From assembly GCA_009843585.1 (NCBI GenBank), contig VYDC01000021.1, positions 1 through 14,446 on the forward strand: a stretch of 14,446 nucleotides of DNA. Direction: 5' to 3'. This DNA comes from Chloroflexota bacterium (lineage in GTDB: Bacteria > Chloroflexota > Dehalococcoidia > UBA2979). This document shows positions 7,761 to 14,446 of the stretch, one piece after another; within the stretch, counting starts at the first letter, position 1, and every line of letters starts with the position of its first letter. The position numbers and the translations under genes are program-made. The notes under the pieces are model-generated. The model had not been told where the DNA came from and ran no database searches. It saw nothing but the letters and a program-made list of their open reading frames with translations.

Positions 7761-8713
7761 TCGATCTCGCCTTCGCCGCGCCGGTGCTGCTGCTCGCGCT
7801 CCCGGCGGTGGGGGCGCTCGCGCTCTGGCGCGCGCTGCGCGGACCCCGCCGGCCGGCGCTCGCCGTCGCCGACCTCGAGCCGTGGCGCGGTGCCGGCTCG
7901 GGCGGTCGCAGCGTGCGGCTGCGCCTGCTCTGGATCGGGCCGGCGCTGCGCGTGCTCGCGGCGCTGCTGATCGTGATCGCGCTGGCGCGGCCGCGCCCGG
8001 GCCTCGCCACCGTGACGATCCCCGAGGAGGGCATCGACATCGTCGCCGCCCTCGACGTCTCGACGTCGATGGAGAACATCACGGAGCGATTCGGCCCGAC
8101 CCGCCTCGAGGCGGCGCAGACGGTGCTCGAGGAGTTCTTCGCGACGCTCGACGGCGATCGGGTGGGGATGGTGATCTTCCAGTCGCGCGCGCTGGTGCTC
8201 TCTCCGCTCACCGACGACCTCGACGCGATGACGAGCCGGGTTCGCGTCGCCGGGCCGGGGCTGATCGACGACGGCACGGCAGTCGGCCTCGGTCTCGCCG
8301 AGGCGGTCGGACTGCTCCGCGAGTCGCCGGCGCGAAGCCGCGTCGTCGTGCTGCTCACCGACGGGCAGAACAACACCGGGGAGGTGACGCCGATCGAGGC
8401 GGCGCAGATGGCGGCGGCGCTCGACGTGCGCGTCTACACCGTCGCGTTCCTCGCGCTCGACGGGACATCCGCGGTCGATGAGGCGACTCTTCGCCGGATC
8501 GCCGAGCTGACCGACGCCTCGTACTACGACGCCCGGACGCAGGAGGAGCTAGCGGCCGCCTACGAGTCGATCGGGCGCCTCGAGCGCAGCCGCGTGGGGG
8601 AGCGGCGCTTCGAGTCCTTCCGTGAGTTCGGACCGTGGCTCGCCGGCGCGGCCGCACTCCTGCTCGCCGCCGATGCGTTGCTCGCAGCGAGCTGGCTCCG
8701 GAGGCAGCCGTGA
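7757..8713 (+). CDS. BatA-like membrane VWA-domain protein
   Basis: Protein of 318 residues with the BatA/BatB architecture. There are two N-terminal transmembrane helices (about 5-26 and 58-78), a VWA domain (about 92-280) and one C-terminal helix (about 292-313), which places the VWA domain outside the cytoplasm. The MIDAS is complete: DVSTS (D100, S102, S104), T152 in SPLTDD, and D202 in LLTDGQNN. A metal-dependent adhesion-type site of this kind normally binds protein partners. The order MoxR, DUF58, BatD-like, VWA, VWA matches Bat (aerotolerance) operons known from Bacteroides, Leptospira and Francisella. A role in oxygen tolerance here is only by analogy. Start ATG 7757 overlaps the preceding stop (ATGA). 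Confidence 0.88.
   Translation: MIDLAFAAPVLLLALPAVGALALWRALRGPRRPALAVADLEPWRGAGSGGRSVRLRLLWIGPALRVLAALLIVIALARPRPGLATVTIPEEGIDIVAALDVSTSMENITERFGPTRLEAAQTVLEEFFATLDGDRVGMVIFQSRALVLSPLTDDLDAMTSRVRVAGPGLIDDGTAVGLGLAEAVGLLRESPARSRVVVLLTDGQNNTGEVTPIEAAQMAAALDVRVYTVAFLALDGTSAVDEATLRRIAELTDASYYDARTQEELAAAYESIGRLERSRVGERRFESFREFGPWLAGAAALLLAADALLAASWLRRQP
8700..8704 (+). promoter_or_regulatory. Ribosome binding site fixing the BatB-like start at GTG 8710
   Basis: GGAGG lies 5 bases before GTG 8710, which itself overlaps the BatA-like stop (GTGA, 8710-8713). This decides against an in-frame start at 8635, which would add 25 Arg-rich residues inside the upstream gene. Confidence 0.6.
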
Positions 8714-10563
8714 TCGGCCCTCTCTCCTTCGGCGCTCCGATTCTGCTGGCGGCGCTCGCGGTCACGCCCCTGGTGTGGGGGGCGCTGCGCTACGGCGAGC
8801 GGCGCCGGGCCGACGCGGATCGCGCGGTCGGCGGGCCGGCCGTGCTGCGCCGGGGTCGCTCGACCGCGCGGCGCCGGCTGCGCGGGGCGCTGCTTATCGC
8901 CGCGATCGCGGCGTCCGTCCTCGCCGCGGCGCGTCCCCAGTGGGGGGAGGAGCAGCGGCTCGTGGAGCAACGGGGCATCGACGTCGCGCTCGTCCTCGAT
9001 GTCTCGCGCTCGATGACGGCGACCGACGTCGAGCCGAGCCGGGCGCACGCGGCGGCGAATGCGCTCACCGGCCTGCTCGGGGGCCTCGTCGGCGATCGCG
9101 GCGCGCTCGTGACGTTCGCCGGCAGCGCCCTCGTGCGCTCGCCTCTCACCCGAGACCTTGAGGTGCTGGCGCAGCTCGTGGAGCGAGCGCAGTCGGAGGC
9201 GGCGCTGATGCGCCCCGGGAGCAACGTCGGCGTCGCCCTGCAGCGGGCGCTCGACGCGCTCAACGTGGAGGACGCGGCCCGAACGCAGGTGATCGTGCTC
9301 GTCTCCGACGGCGAGGATCCTGCGGGCGAGCGCTTCGTCGACTTCGCCCGCGAGACCGCGGCCTCGCGCGGTGTCCGCATCTACACGGCAGTCGCCGGCG
9401 CGCCCGGGGGCGGCGCCCTGCCGGACACGGCGCGTGTCGGGAGCGGGCCGGAGATGAGCGTGCCGAACGCGGCGCTGCTCGCCGACGCCGCGCGCGGCAC
9501 CGGGGGCGAACTGCGCACCCTCTCCTCGATTCCGGGGCTGGCGGTCACCTTCCGCCGGCTCGCGCAGACGCGTTTCGCCGAGGACACCGAGCGCGCCCCC
9601 GTGGAGCGCTTCCAGTGGCTAGCCGCTGCGGCGCTCGTGCTCGTGGCGGCGCGCGAGCTGGTGTCGGAGGGCCGGAGGGGCCGGGGCGGACGCGGGTTGC
9701 CGCGACTCCTCCCGGCGTCGCTGGTGGGCGCGCTGCTGGCCCTCGGCGCGGCGCTCGTCGCCTCGTGCGGCGGGAGCGAGGCGTATCGCGAGACGCGGGC
9801 CGGCAACGAGGCCTTCCGGGCGGAGCGCTACGAGGAGGCGCTCGCCCGCTACGAGGCGGCGGCGGCGGCGGCGCCGTCCGCGGAGGACCTCGCGATCCTC
9901 GCCTACGATCGGGGCAACGCGCTCGGTGGGCTGGCCCGCTCCGAGGCGGCGATGGCGGCGGCGGCCGCTGCCGCCGACGAGACGGAGGACCCTGAGCTCG
10001 CGGCGGTGGCCGCGTACGCGCGGGGAATCCACGCCGCGCGCGCCCTTCGGCTCGAGGCCGCGCGAGATGCGTTCGTGACGGCGCTCCTGCGCGATCCCGA
10101 CGACGACGCTGCGCGCGCGAATCTCGAGATCGTGCTGCGCGCGCTCGGGGCGGCGACCGAGCCGGAGGAGGATCCGGCCGAAGGCGGGGATGCCGAGAGC
10201 GGCCTACCCGGACCCGAGGGCTCGTCGGCCGGCCCGGGAGGACAGCCCACCCCGGGCCCCGCGCCGGTGTCGCCGGGGGGCGCGCCGCCCGGCCCCGGCG
10301 GCGCGGGGACGCAGCCGGGCGCGGGGCCGGTGCCGGGCGGTGCCGCTGCTGCCGACGGCCTCGCTGGCCAGCAGCCGGGGCCCGCGGCGGCGCTGAGCGC
10401 CGAGGAGGCCCGTGCGGCGCTGGAGGCGGCGCTGGCCGAGCTCGAGTCGGGTGAGATGGCGCTCGAGGAGGCCCTCCGTCTGCTCGACTTGGTCCACCTC
10501 CTCAATGCGCTCGTCGATCTCGGGGGGCCGGGGCGGCCGGGGGACGTGCCGCCGCCCCGCTGA
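8710..10563 (+). CDS. BatB-like VWA protein fused to a BatC-like TPR region
   Basis: Protein of 617 residues. The first half is BatB-like: helices at about 9-27 and 58-74, then a VWA domain with a complete MIDAS (DVSRS: D97, S99, S101; T147 in SPLTRD; D200 in VSDGED), and a third helix at about 301-315. A short Arg-rich loop (GRRGRGGRG, about 321-329) leads to a fourth hydrophobic stretch ending in VASC (C353). This resembles a complete lipoprotein signal with lipobox. A TPR-like helical region follows (about 356-480; NEAFRAERYEEALARYEAA), then a Pro/Gly-rich linker (about 484-561) and a final helical segment (about 562-604). That order (TPR, low-complexity linker, terminal helix) is the BatC pattern. 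The positive-inside rule puts VWA and TPR both outside. Bat loci often have separate batB and batC genes; here they are one frame. Last gene of the operon. Confidence 0.85.
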   Translation: MIGPLSFGAPILLAALAVTPLVWGALRYGERRRADADRAVGGPAVLRRGRSTARRRLRGALLIAAIAASVLAAARPQWGEEQRLVEQRGIDVALVLDVSRSMTATDVEPSRAHAAANALTGLLGGLVGDRGALVTFAGSALVRSPLTRDLEVLAQLVERAQSEAALMRPGSNVGVALQRALDALNVEDAARTQVIVLVSDGEDPAGERFVDFARETAASRGVRIYTAVAGAPGGGALPDTARVGSGPEMSVPNAALLADAARGTGGELRTLSSIPGLAVTFRRLAQTRFAEDTERAPVERFQWLAAAALVLVAARELVSEGRRGRGGRGLPRLLPASLVGALLALGAALVASCGGSEAYRETRAGNEAFRAERYEEALARYEAAAAAAPSAEDLAILAYDRGNALGGLARSEAAMAAAAAAADETEDPELAAVAAYARGIHAARALRLEAARDAFVTALLRDPDDDAARANLEIVLRALGAATEPEEDPAEGGDAESGLPGPEGSSAGPGGQPTPGPAPVSPGGAPPGPGGAGTQPGAGPVPGGAAAADGLAGQQPGPAAALSAEEARAALEAALAELESGEMALEEALRLLDLVHLLNALVDLGGPGRPGDVPPPR

Positions 10564-10618
10564 GCGAGGCCGGACGGCGCGCTCGCGATCGGCGGGCGCA
10601 CGCGGACCGCTGCCGGCC

Positions 10619-10640
10619 CGGCGCGGGAGCGCGGGCGCCG
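10619..10640. terminator. Weak hairpin in the convergent gap (possible bidirectional terminator)
   Basis: CGGCGC (10619-10624) pairs perfectly with GCGCCG (10635-10640) across a 10-base loop, in the 81-base gap between two convergent stop codons. Neither strand has a following T-tract, so a role in termination is guessed mainly from position; such hairpins are common by chance at this GC content. Confidence 0.2.
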
Positions 10641-10644
10641 CTCT

Positions 10645-13035
10645 CTACGGGGACCGGGTCCGTCGTCGACGCGGCCGCCAGCGCGTGAGCAGGCGGCGGA
10701 GGAAGCGGTTGCGGACTTGCACGTAGAGCCGGTCGAGCTCCTCCGCGTCGTCCGGCGGCTCGATATGCCCGGGCCGCCCGTAGCGCTCGCGCGAGAAGGC
10801 CGCAGCGAGCGGGGCCGTGTCGAGCGGCCGGGGCCAGAGCGCCTCCGTCCACTCTCGGGCGGTCTCGTGCGCGGTGCGCGTCGGCGCCGTCCTGGCGCCC
10901 GTCCACGCGGCGAGACGGGAGAGCTTGCCCCAGCGCCGCGTCGACGGCGGGAGGTGCCGGTAGGGCCGCTCCCAGAACGTGACCCCCGCGAGGATCAGGA
11001 CGAGGCCGGCGGCCGCGAGCGCGAGGATCCAGCCGGCGACGCGCGCCACGGCGCTGCCGATCCCCCCGTCTGAGCCGAGGTCGGCGTCCGGCGGGCCCTC
11101 CGTGCCGAGGTCGACCCCGAGACTCGCGAGCAGGGCTTCGAAGTCCGCGTCCTCGTCGAAGGGCACTTCGTCGAAGAGGCCGCCGCCGCTCTCGATGAGA
11201 CCGAAGGCCGCGAGCAGGTCGGAGTCGTCCCCGGGGCGGGCGATGAGCGGCCGCGACGGTGTCGGGTTGAAGTCGATCCAGCCGAGGCCGGCCATGTAGA
11301 CCTCGGGCCACGCCCAGCTCTGGAGCTCGCTCAGCGTGTAGCGCCTCGTCTCCTCGTCGAGCTGGGCGTCGTCGATCACGAAGCCCACGGCGAGTCGGGC
11401 GGGGATGCCGAGCGTGCGCAGCAGGACGACCATCGCGGAGGCATGGTGGTCGAAGTAGCCGCGCTGCGCGTCGAAGAGGAAGTAGGCGGTGGCGTCGCGG
11501 AGCGGCGGCGGGGCGGGGACGCGCAGGTCGACCGGGAAGGTCGCCCGCAGGTGCTGCTCCACTAGGCGCGCCGCGACATAGGGCTGCGTTCCCGGCGCGA
11601 CCAGCGTGGAGGCGTACTCGCGGACGGAATCGGGCAGGTCGTCGGGGAGCGTCAGGTAGCGCGCGGCGACCCAGGCCGGATAGTCACTCCCGGAGGCGAC
11701 CAGGCGCTCGAGCTCGGCGGCGGAGACCGTGCCGACGGTGGTGTAGCCGTCGCCGGAGCGCAGCCGGCTCTCCGGCCGCAGCAAGACCGTGTCGGCGGGC
11801 GTGGCGCCGACGCGCCGGGTGGCGGGACGATCGGAGGAGAGCGGAGCCCCGGCGGTGAAGAGAACGCGGTCGCCGACGCGCTCCAGAAGCGACACCTCGA
11901 TCGTCACGGGCACCCGCACCTCGAGGCGCGTTCGCGCGAGCCCGCGCTCCGCGAGCACGTCGACGGAGCCGGGCAGCGGCAGCCCGCCGGTCTCGGAGAC
12001 CTGCCAGCCCTGCCCGGCGTACGTGTCGTTGGTGAGCGCGCGCAGCAGGCCCTCGCCGGTCGCCTCCACCTCCAGCAGAGGCTCCGGGGCGAGGCGCGCG
12101 CGCCCCTTCAGAGGCAGCACGTCGCCGTAGCGGTGGTGCAGCGAGTCGGGGCGCGAGCCGACGCCGACGAAGAGGCGCCCCATCCGCTCCGCCCGATCGG
12201 TGACAGGCGCGATCAGCGCCGCCCAGCGGTCGGCGACCGGGCCGATGTTGTTGGCGGTCGGGACCACCCACACGGCGACGAGCAGCACGAGGGCCGCCCA
12301 GCTCGCCGTGCGCAGCACCTCCATCGGCAGGGCGTCGGGGCGGATCGTGTCCTCGCTCCCCCAGCTCGAGAGCGCGCGCACCACGCGCAGCCGTGTGATC
12401 AGGAGGACGCTGGCGAAGAGGAAGACGGCGAAGGGAAAGGCGGGCTGCCCGGGCAGGTAGGCGATGTTGGTGAGGAGCAGCACGCCGAGCGGCAGAAGCG
12501 CCACCCAGGCGTTGCGCCAGCGCACGACGGACCAGGCGCCGAGGAAGCCGATGAGCCAGACCAGTGCCACCAGCATGGCGACGAACGGGAGCGGATCGTT
12601 GGAGATGCCGCCCTCGACGAGGATCTCGACCCAGCGCGCGAAGCGGAGCTTCATCTCGCTCCAGCGAATGGCGAGCCCGGTCGGGCCCGCCGGATCGGAG
12701 AGCCGGAGCGTGTGGAGGAGCAGCCCGGTCACGAAGAGGGCGCCGCCGGCGAGGACTGCGGGGATGGCCCCGGCGGCGCGCAGCGGCAGCTGCGACACGA
12801 CCCATCCCGCCGCCAGCCCGCCGAAGCCCGCCGCCGCGAGCGAGGGCATCTCCCGCACCCAGTTGGCGTCCTCTACCGAGGAGATGACGGCCGCGAGGGC
12901 CACGACCAGGATCGCGATCGTGATCCACTCCTCGCGCGATCGCAGGAAGGAGAGCGACCCCGGCTCCGCGGCGGTCGGCTCCGAGCCGAACCCGGGCGTC
13001 GGTCCCCGGAAGAAGTCCTCGAAGGAGGCGCTCAC
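10645..13035 (-). CDS. TgpA-like membrane protein with a catalytically dead transglutaminase-like domain
   Basis: Protein of 796 residues. Seven N-terminal transmembrane helices (about 37-53, 63-83, 87-108, 149-170, 177-193, 199-215, 243-259) precede an extracytoplasmic region. The transglutaminase-like core (about 485-595) contains QRGYFDHHASAM, LLRTLGIPARLAVGF, SWAWPEVY and GWIDFNPTP. An acidic stretch (about 601-658), an eighth helix (about 667-688) and a DUF4129-like cytoplasmic tail (about 698-785) follow. The order matches TgpA/DUF3488-DUF4129 proteins encoded beside MoxR and DUF58. The catalytic Cys, His and Asp positions align with F528, W574 and N590, so peptide-crosslinking or protease activity is not expected and a binding or structural role is more likely. 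Start GTG 13035 overlaps the DUF58 stop as GTGA, with GGAGG about 11 bases upstream. The fold is likely; the function is unknown. Confidence 0.9.
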   Translation of the reverse strand: MSASFEDFFRGPTPGFGSEPTAAEPGSLSFLRSREEWITIAILVVALAAVISSVEDANWVREMPSLAAAGFGGLAAGWVVSQLPLRAAGAIPAVLAGGALFVTGLLLHTLRLSDPAGPTGLAIRWSEMKLRFARWVEILVEGGISNDPLPFVAMLVALVWLIGFLGAWSVVRWRNAWVALLPLGVLLLTNIAYLPGQPAFPFAVFLFASVLLITRLRVVRALSSWGSEDTIRPDALPMEVLRTASWAALVLLVAVWVVPTANNIGPVADRWAALIAPVTDRAERMGRLFVGVGSRPDSLHHRYGDVLPLKGRARLAPEPLLEVEATGEGLLRALTNDTYAGQGWQVSETGGLPLPGSVDVLAERGLARTRLEVRVPVTIEVSLLERVGDRVLFTAGAPLSSDRPATRRVGATPADTVLLRPESRLRSGDGYTTVGTVSAAELERLVASGSDYPAWVAARYLTLPDDLPDSVREYASTLVAPGTQPYVAARLVEQHLRATFPVDLRVPAPPPLRDATAYFLFDAQRGYFDHHASAMVVLLRTLGIPARLAVGFVIDDAQLDEETRRYTLSELQSWAWPEVYMAGLGWIDFNPTPSRPLIARPGDDSDLLAAFGLIESGGGLFDEVPFDEDADFEALLASLGVDLGTEGPPDADLGSDGGIGSAVARVAGWILALAAAGLVLILAGVTFWERPYRHLPPSTRRWGKLSRLAAWTGARTAPTRTAHETAREWTEALWPRPLDTAPLAAAFSRERYGRPGHIEPPDDAEELDRLYVQVRNRFLRRLLTRWRPRRRRTRSP

Positions 13036-14312
13036 GGCCGGCCCGCCTCCGGGCGCGCCCGCACGCCCGCGTCACCGCCTGCGGAGAGAGCGCGGACGAG
13101 GTCGTCCCTGCGCTTCACCGTGTAGGTGTAGACGCCGCCCGCCGCGAGGGTTCCGTAGACGTCGAGCGAGCTTCCCATCCCGTCGGCGTCGTCCGCGAAG
13201 GTCTCCGCCTCGAGCAGCACGGCGGCGACGGGGACGCCGCGCGCGGCGAGCGTCATCAGCGCGAGTGCCCACGACTCGTCGGTCGACGGCGTGACGACGA
13301 CCACGGTGGTGTGGCGCCCGAAGCGGCGCGCCTCCTCAAGGAGCAGCGCGGAGAGCGGTGCGTCGCCGACGGCGCGCGCCATCGCCAGCGACTCGAGGAT
13401 GCGGGTGTAGTGATTCTGACCGCGGTCGGGCTCCTGCACGTTCAGCGCCTCGCCGAAGGAGACGAGGCCGACGGAGCGGTTGGCGCCCAGGAAGTAGCGC
13501 GCGATCGAGGCGCAGATGGAGACGGCGGTCTCCTCCGAGGAGTCGTCGTCCTCCCCGACGTGCACCGCCTGCTCGAGGTCGAGCACGATCCAGATGTCGG
13601 AGCTCGGATCGAGTTCGAACTGCTTCACCATCAGCTCGCCCGTGCGAGCGGTCGCCGGCCAGTGGATGCGGTTGTAGGAGTCGCCCGGCGCGTACTCGCG
13701 CACGCCGGCGACGGTCGGGGTCACGTTGTGCGTGCGCTGGCGGAAGCGGCCCTCGCCCGGGAGGTTGGCGGGCGGGATGTAGAAGTTGGGGAGTTCGGGT
13801 GCGCTCGGGTAGACGAGCACCGTGTCCCGGCGGCCGAAGCTTCGCGTGAGGCGGAAGAGGCCGAGCGGGTCGATGGCGGTGACGGTGACCGGCCCGAGCT
13901 CGTAGACGCCGCGGCGCCGCGTCGGCGTCGAGTAGTGCCACGCCTTCAGCTCGCGCGGCCCCAGCGTGAGCACGCGCCGGGTGAGGTGACCCGGGATCGA
14001 GCAGGGGTCCTCCACCTCGAGCCAGACCTTCGGCCAGAAGGTCAGGGACCGCAGCTCGAGGCGCCCGGTCAGGGGCTGCCCCTGGTTCACGCGCTGCGTG
14101 CGGCGCATTACCTCGACGTCGAGCGACTCGCCCATCGAGCGGGTCCAGAGGTAGAGCAGGGGCAGGGCGATCGCCACCACGTAGGCGACGCGGAAGAGCA
14201 GCCAGAAGCCGGTGGCGAATCCGATGATGAAGGCGGCGGCGGCAACGAGGGCGGCGGCGCCGACCGGAAGCAGCCGGACCTCGAGTCTGCCGGGGCCACC
14301 CCCCGGCTGCAC
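13032..14312 (-). CDS. Membrane-anchored DUF58 protein (module B)
   Basis: Protein of 426 residues with two adjacent N-terminal transmembrane helices (about 16-35 and 38-56). A beta-rich region follows, with TRRRGVYELGPVTV and DPLGLFRL, and then the DUF58 signature REYAPGDSYNRIHWPATART (205-224) and LMVKQFE. The VWA-like fold that follows keeps only D245 of the MIDAS: the segment reads IVLDLEQAVHVG instead of DxSxS. This is the longer, membrane-bound DUF58 type found with transglutaminase-like partners, different from the soluble paralogue at 5749-6720. GTG 14312 is the preferred start. It lies 4 bases after the stop of the upstream MoxR gene and has GGAG about 9 bases upstream; longer readings in this frame only run into the MoxR gene out of frame. 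The stop overlaps the next start. Confidence 0.92.
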   Translation of the reverse strand: MQPGGGPGRLEVRLLPVGAAALVAAAAFIIGFATGFWLLFRVAYVVAIALPLLYLWTRSMGESLDVEVMRRTQRVNQGQPLTGRLELRSLTFWPKVWLEVEDPCSIPGHLTRRVLTLGPRELKAWHYSTPTRRRGVYELGPVTVTAIDPLGLFRLTRSFGRRDTVLVYPSAPELPNFYIPPANLPGEGRFRQRTHNVTPTVAGVREYAPGDSYNRIHWPATARTGELMVKQFELDPSSDIWIVLDLEQAVHVGEDDDSSEETAVSICASIARYFLGANRSVGLVSFGEALNVQEPDRGQNHYTRILESLAMARAVGDAPLSALLLEEARRFGRHTTVVVVTPSTDESWALALMTLAARGVPVAAVLLEAETFADDADGMGSSLDVYGTLAAGGVYTYTVKRRDDLVRALSAGGDAGVRARPEAGRP

Positions 14313-14316
14313 CGGT

Positions 14317-14446
14317 CTAGGCTCCGCCGCGGGCGCGCACGCCGGGGACGGAGACCCGTTCCAGCGACTCCTCGATGATCTGCCGGGCCTCGACCTCGCG
14401 GACCCGCGCCGACGGCGAGACGATGACGCGGTGAGCAAGCGTGGGC
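14317..14446 (-). CDS. MoxR-family AAA+ ATPase, C-terminal end (module B, truncated by window edge)
   Basis: In the minus-strand frame starting at base 14445 there are 42 codons and a TAG stop at 14319-14317. The visible residues begin PTLAHRVIVSPSARVREVEA and contain QIIEESLERVSVPGVRARGGA. This is the usual end of MoxR proteins (a lid-domain HR followed by a helix and VPG). Together with the DUF58 and transglutaminase-like genes just downstream it completes the common MoxR-DUF58-transglutaminase order. The ATPase motifs lie outside the window, so the call rests on a short C-terminal match plus context. Confidence 0.8.
   Translation of the reverse strand, partial: PTLAHRVIVSPSARVREVEARQIIEESLERVSVPGVRARGGA

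Noticed and set aside
8635..8709. Earlier in-frame start for the BatB-like gene at 8635
   Set aside because: It would add an Arg-rich tail inside the BatA-like gene; GTG 8710 has GGAGG 5 bases upstream and the typical stop/start overlap.
10180..10400. Repetitive-looking GC-rich stretch considered as a DNA repeat
   Set aside because: It is the coding sequence of a Pro/Gly-rich linker in the BatB-BatC fusion; no regular repeat unit is seen.
12133..14378. Open frames on the + strand opposite the transglutaminase-like and DUF58 genes (e.g. 12133-13125 and 13311-14378)
   Set aside because: They are antisense shadows with biased composition and no motifs; the - strand frames carry membrane helices and DUF58/transglutaminase signatures.
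14313..14438. Extension of the - strand DUF58 protein up to 14438
   Set aside because: The bases encode the end of a MoxR protein in another frame, and the added residues are Arg/Ser-rich without similarity to DUF58.

Overview
The window is 14.4 kb of very GC-rich, densely packed bacterial chromosome. It has frequent GTG starts and 4-base stop/start overlaps, and no RNA genes, mobile elements or CRISPR array that I can see. The long DnaE with an extra C-terminal module, the high GC and the MoxR/DUF58/transglutaminase-type set suggest a Chloroflexota-like (Thermomicrobia-type) bacterium. That placement rests on remembered family resemblance only and has low to moderate confidence.

Layout. (1) 1-674, + strand: the C-terminal part of an aspartate kinase with its two ACT domains. 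(2) 675-870: a short intergenic region with a good sigma70-like promoter. (3) 871-4632, +: DNA polymerase III alpha subunit (dnaE), with an apparently intact PHP domain, a beta-clamp motif, an OB fold, a disordered linker and an extra C-terminal module. (4) 4633-4735: an intergenic region with a possible -10 element and a leader hairpin. (5) 4736-10563, +: a tightly coupled five-gene operon encoding a MoxR AAA+ ATPase, a soluble DUF58 protein with a canonical MIDAS motif, a secreted-and-anchored BatD/DUF4381-like protein, a BatA-like VWA protein, and a BatB-like VWA protein fused to a BatC-like TPR region. (6) 10564-10644: a convergent intergenic gap. (7) 14446-10645, - strand: a second, convergent MoxR module made of the 3' end of another MoxR ATPase, a membrane-anchored DUF58 protein with a degenerate MIDAS, and an eight-helix TgpA-like membrane protein whose transglutaminase domain has lost all three catalytic residues.

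How the genes fit together. In both modules a cytoplasmic MoxR ATPase is encoded with a DUF58 partner and with membrane proteins carrying large extracytoplasmic domains (VWA/TPR in one, pseudo-transglutaminase in the other). From known MoxR-VWA systems the likely role is chaperone-like assembly or remodelling of envelope protein complexes; the client is unknown. The two modules meet tail to tail about 80 bp apart. The most unusual features are the catalytically dead transglutaminase-like protein and the BatB-BatC fusion, whose junction looks like a complete lipoprotein signal sequence.
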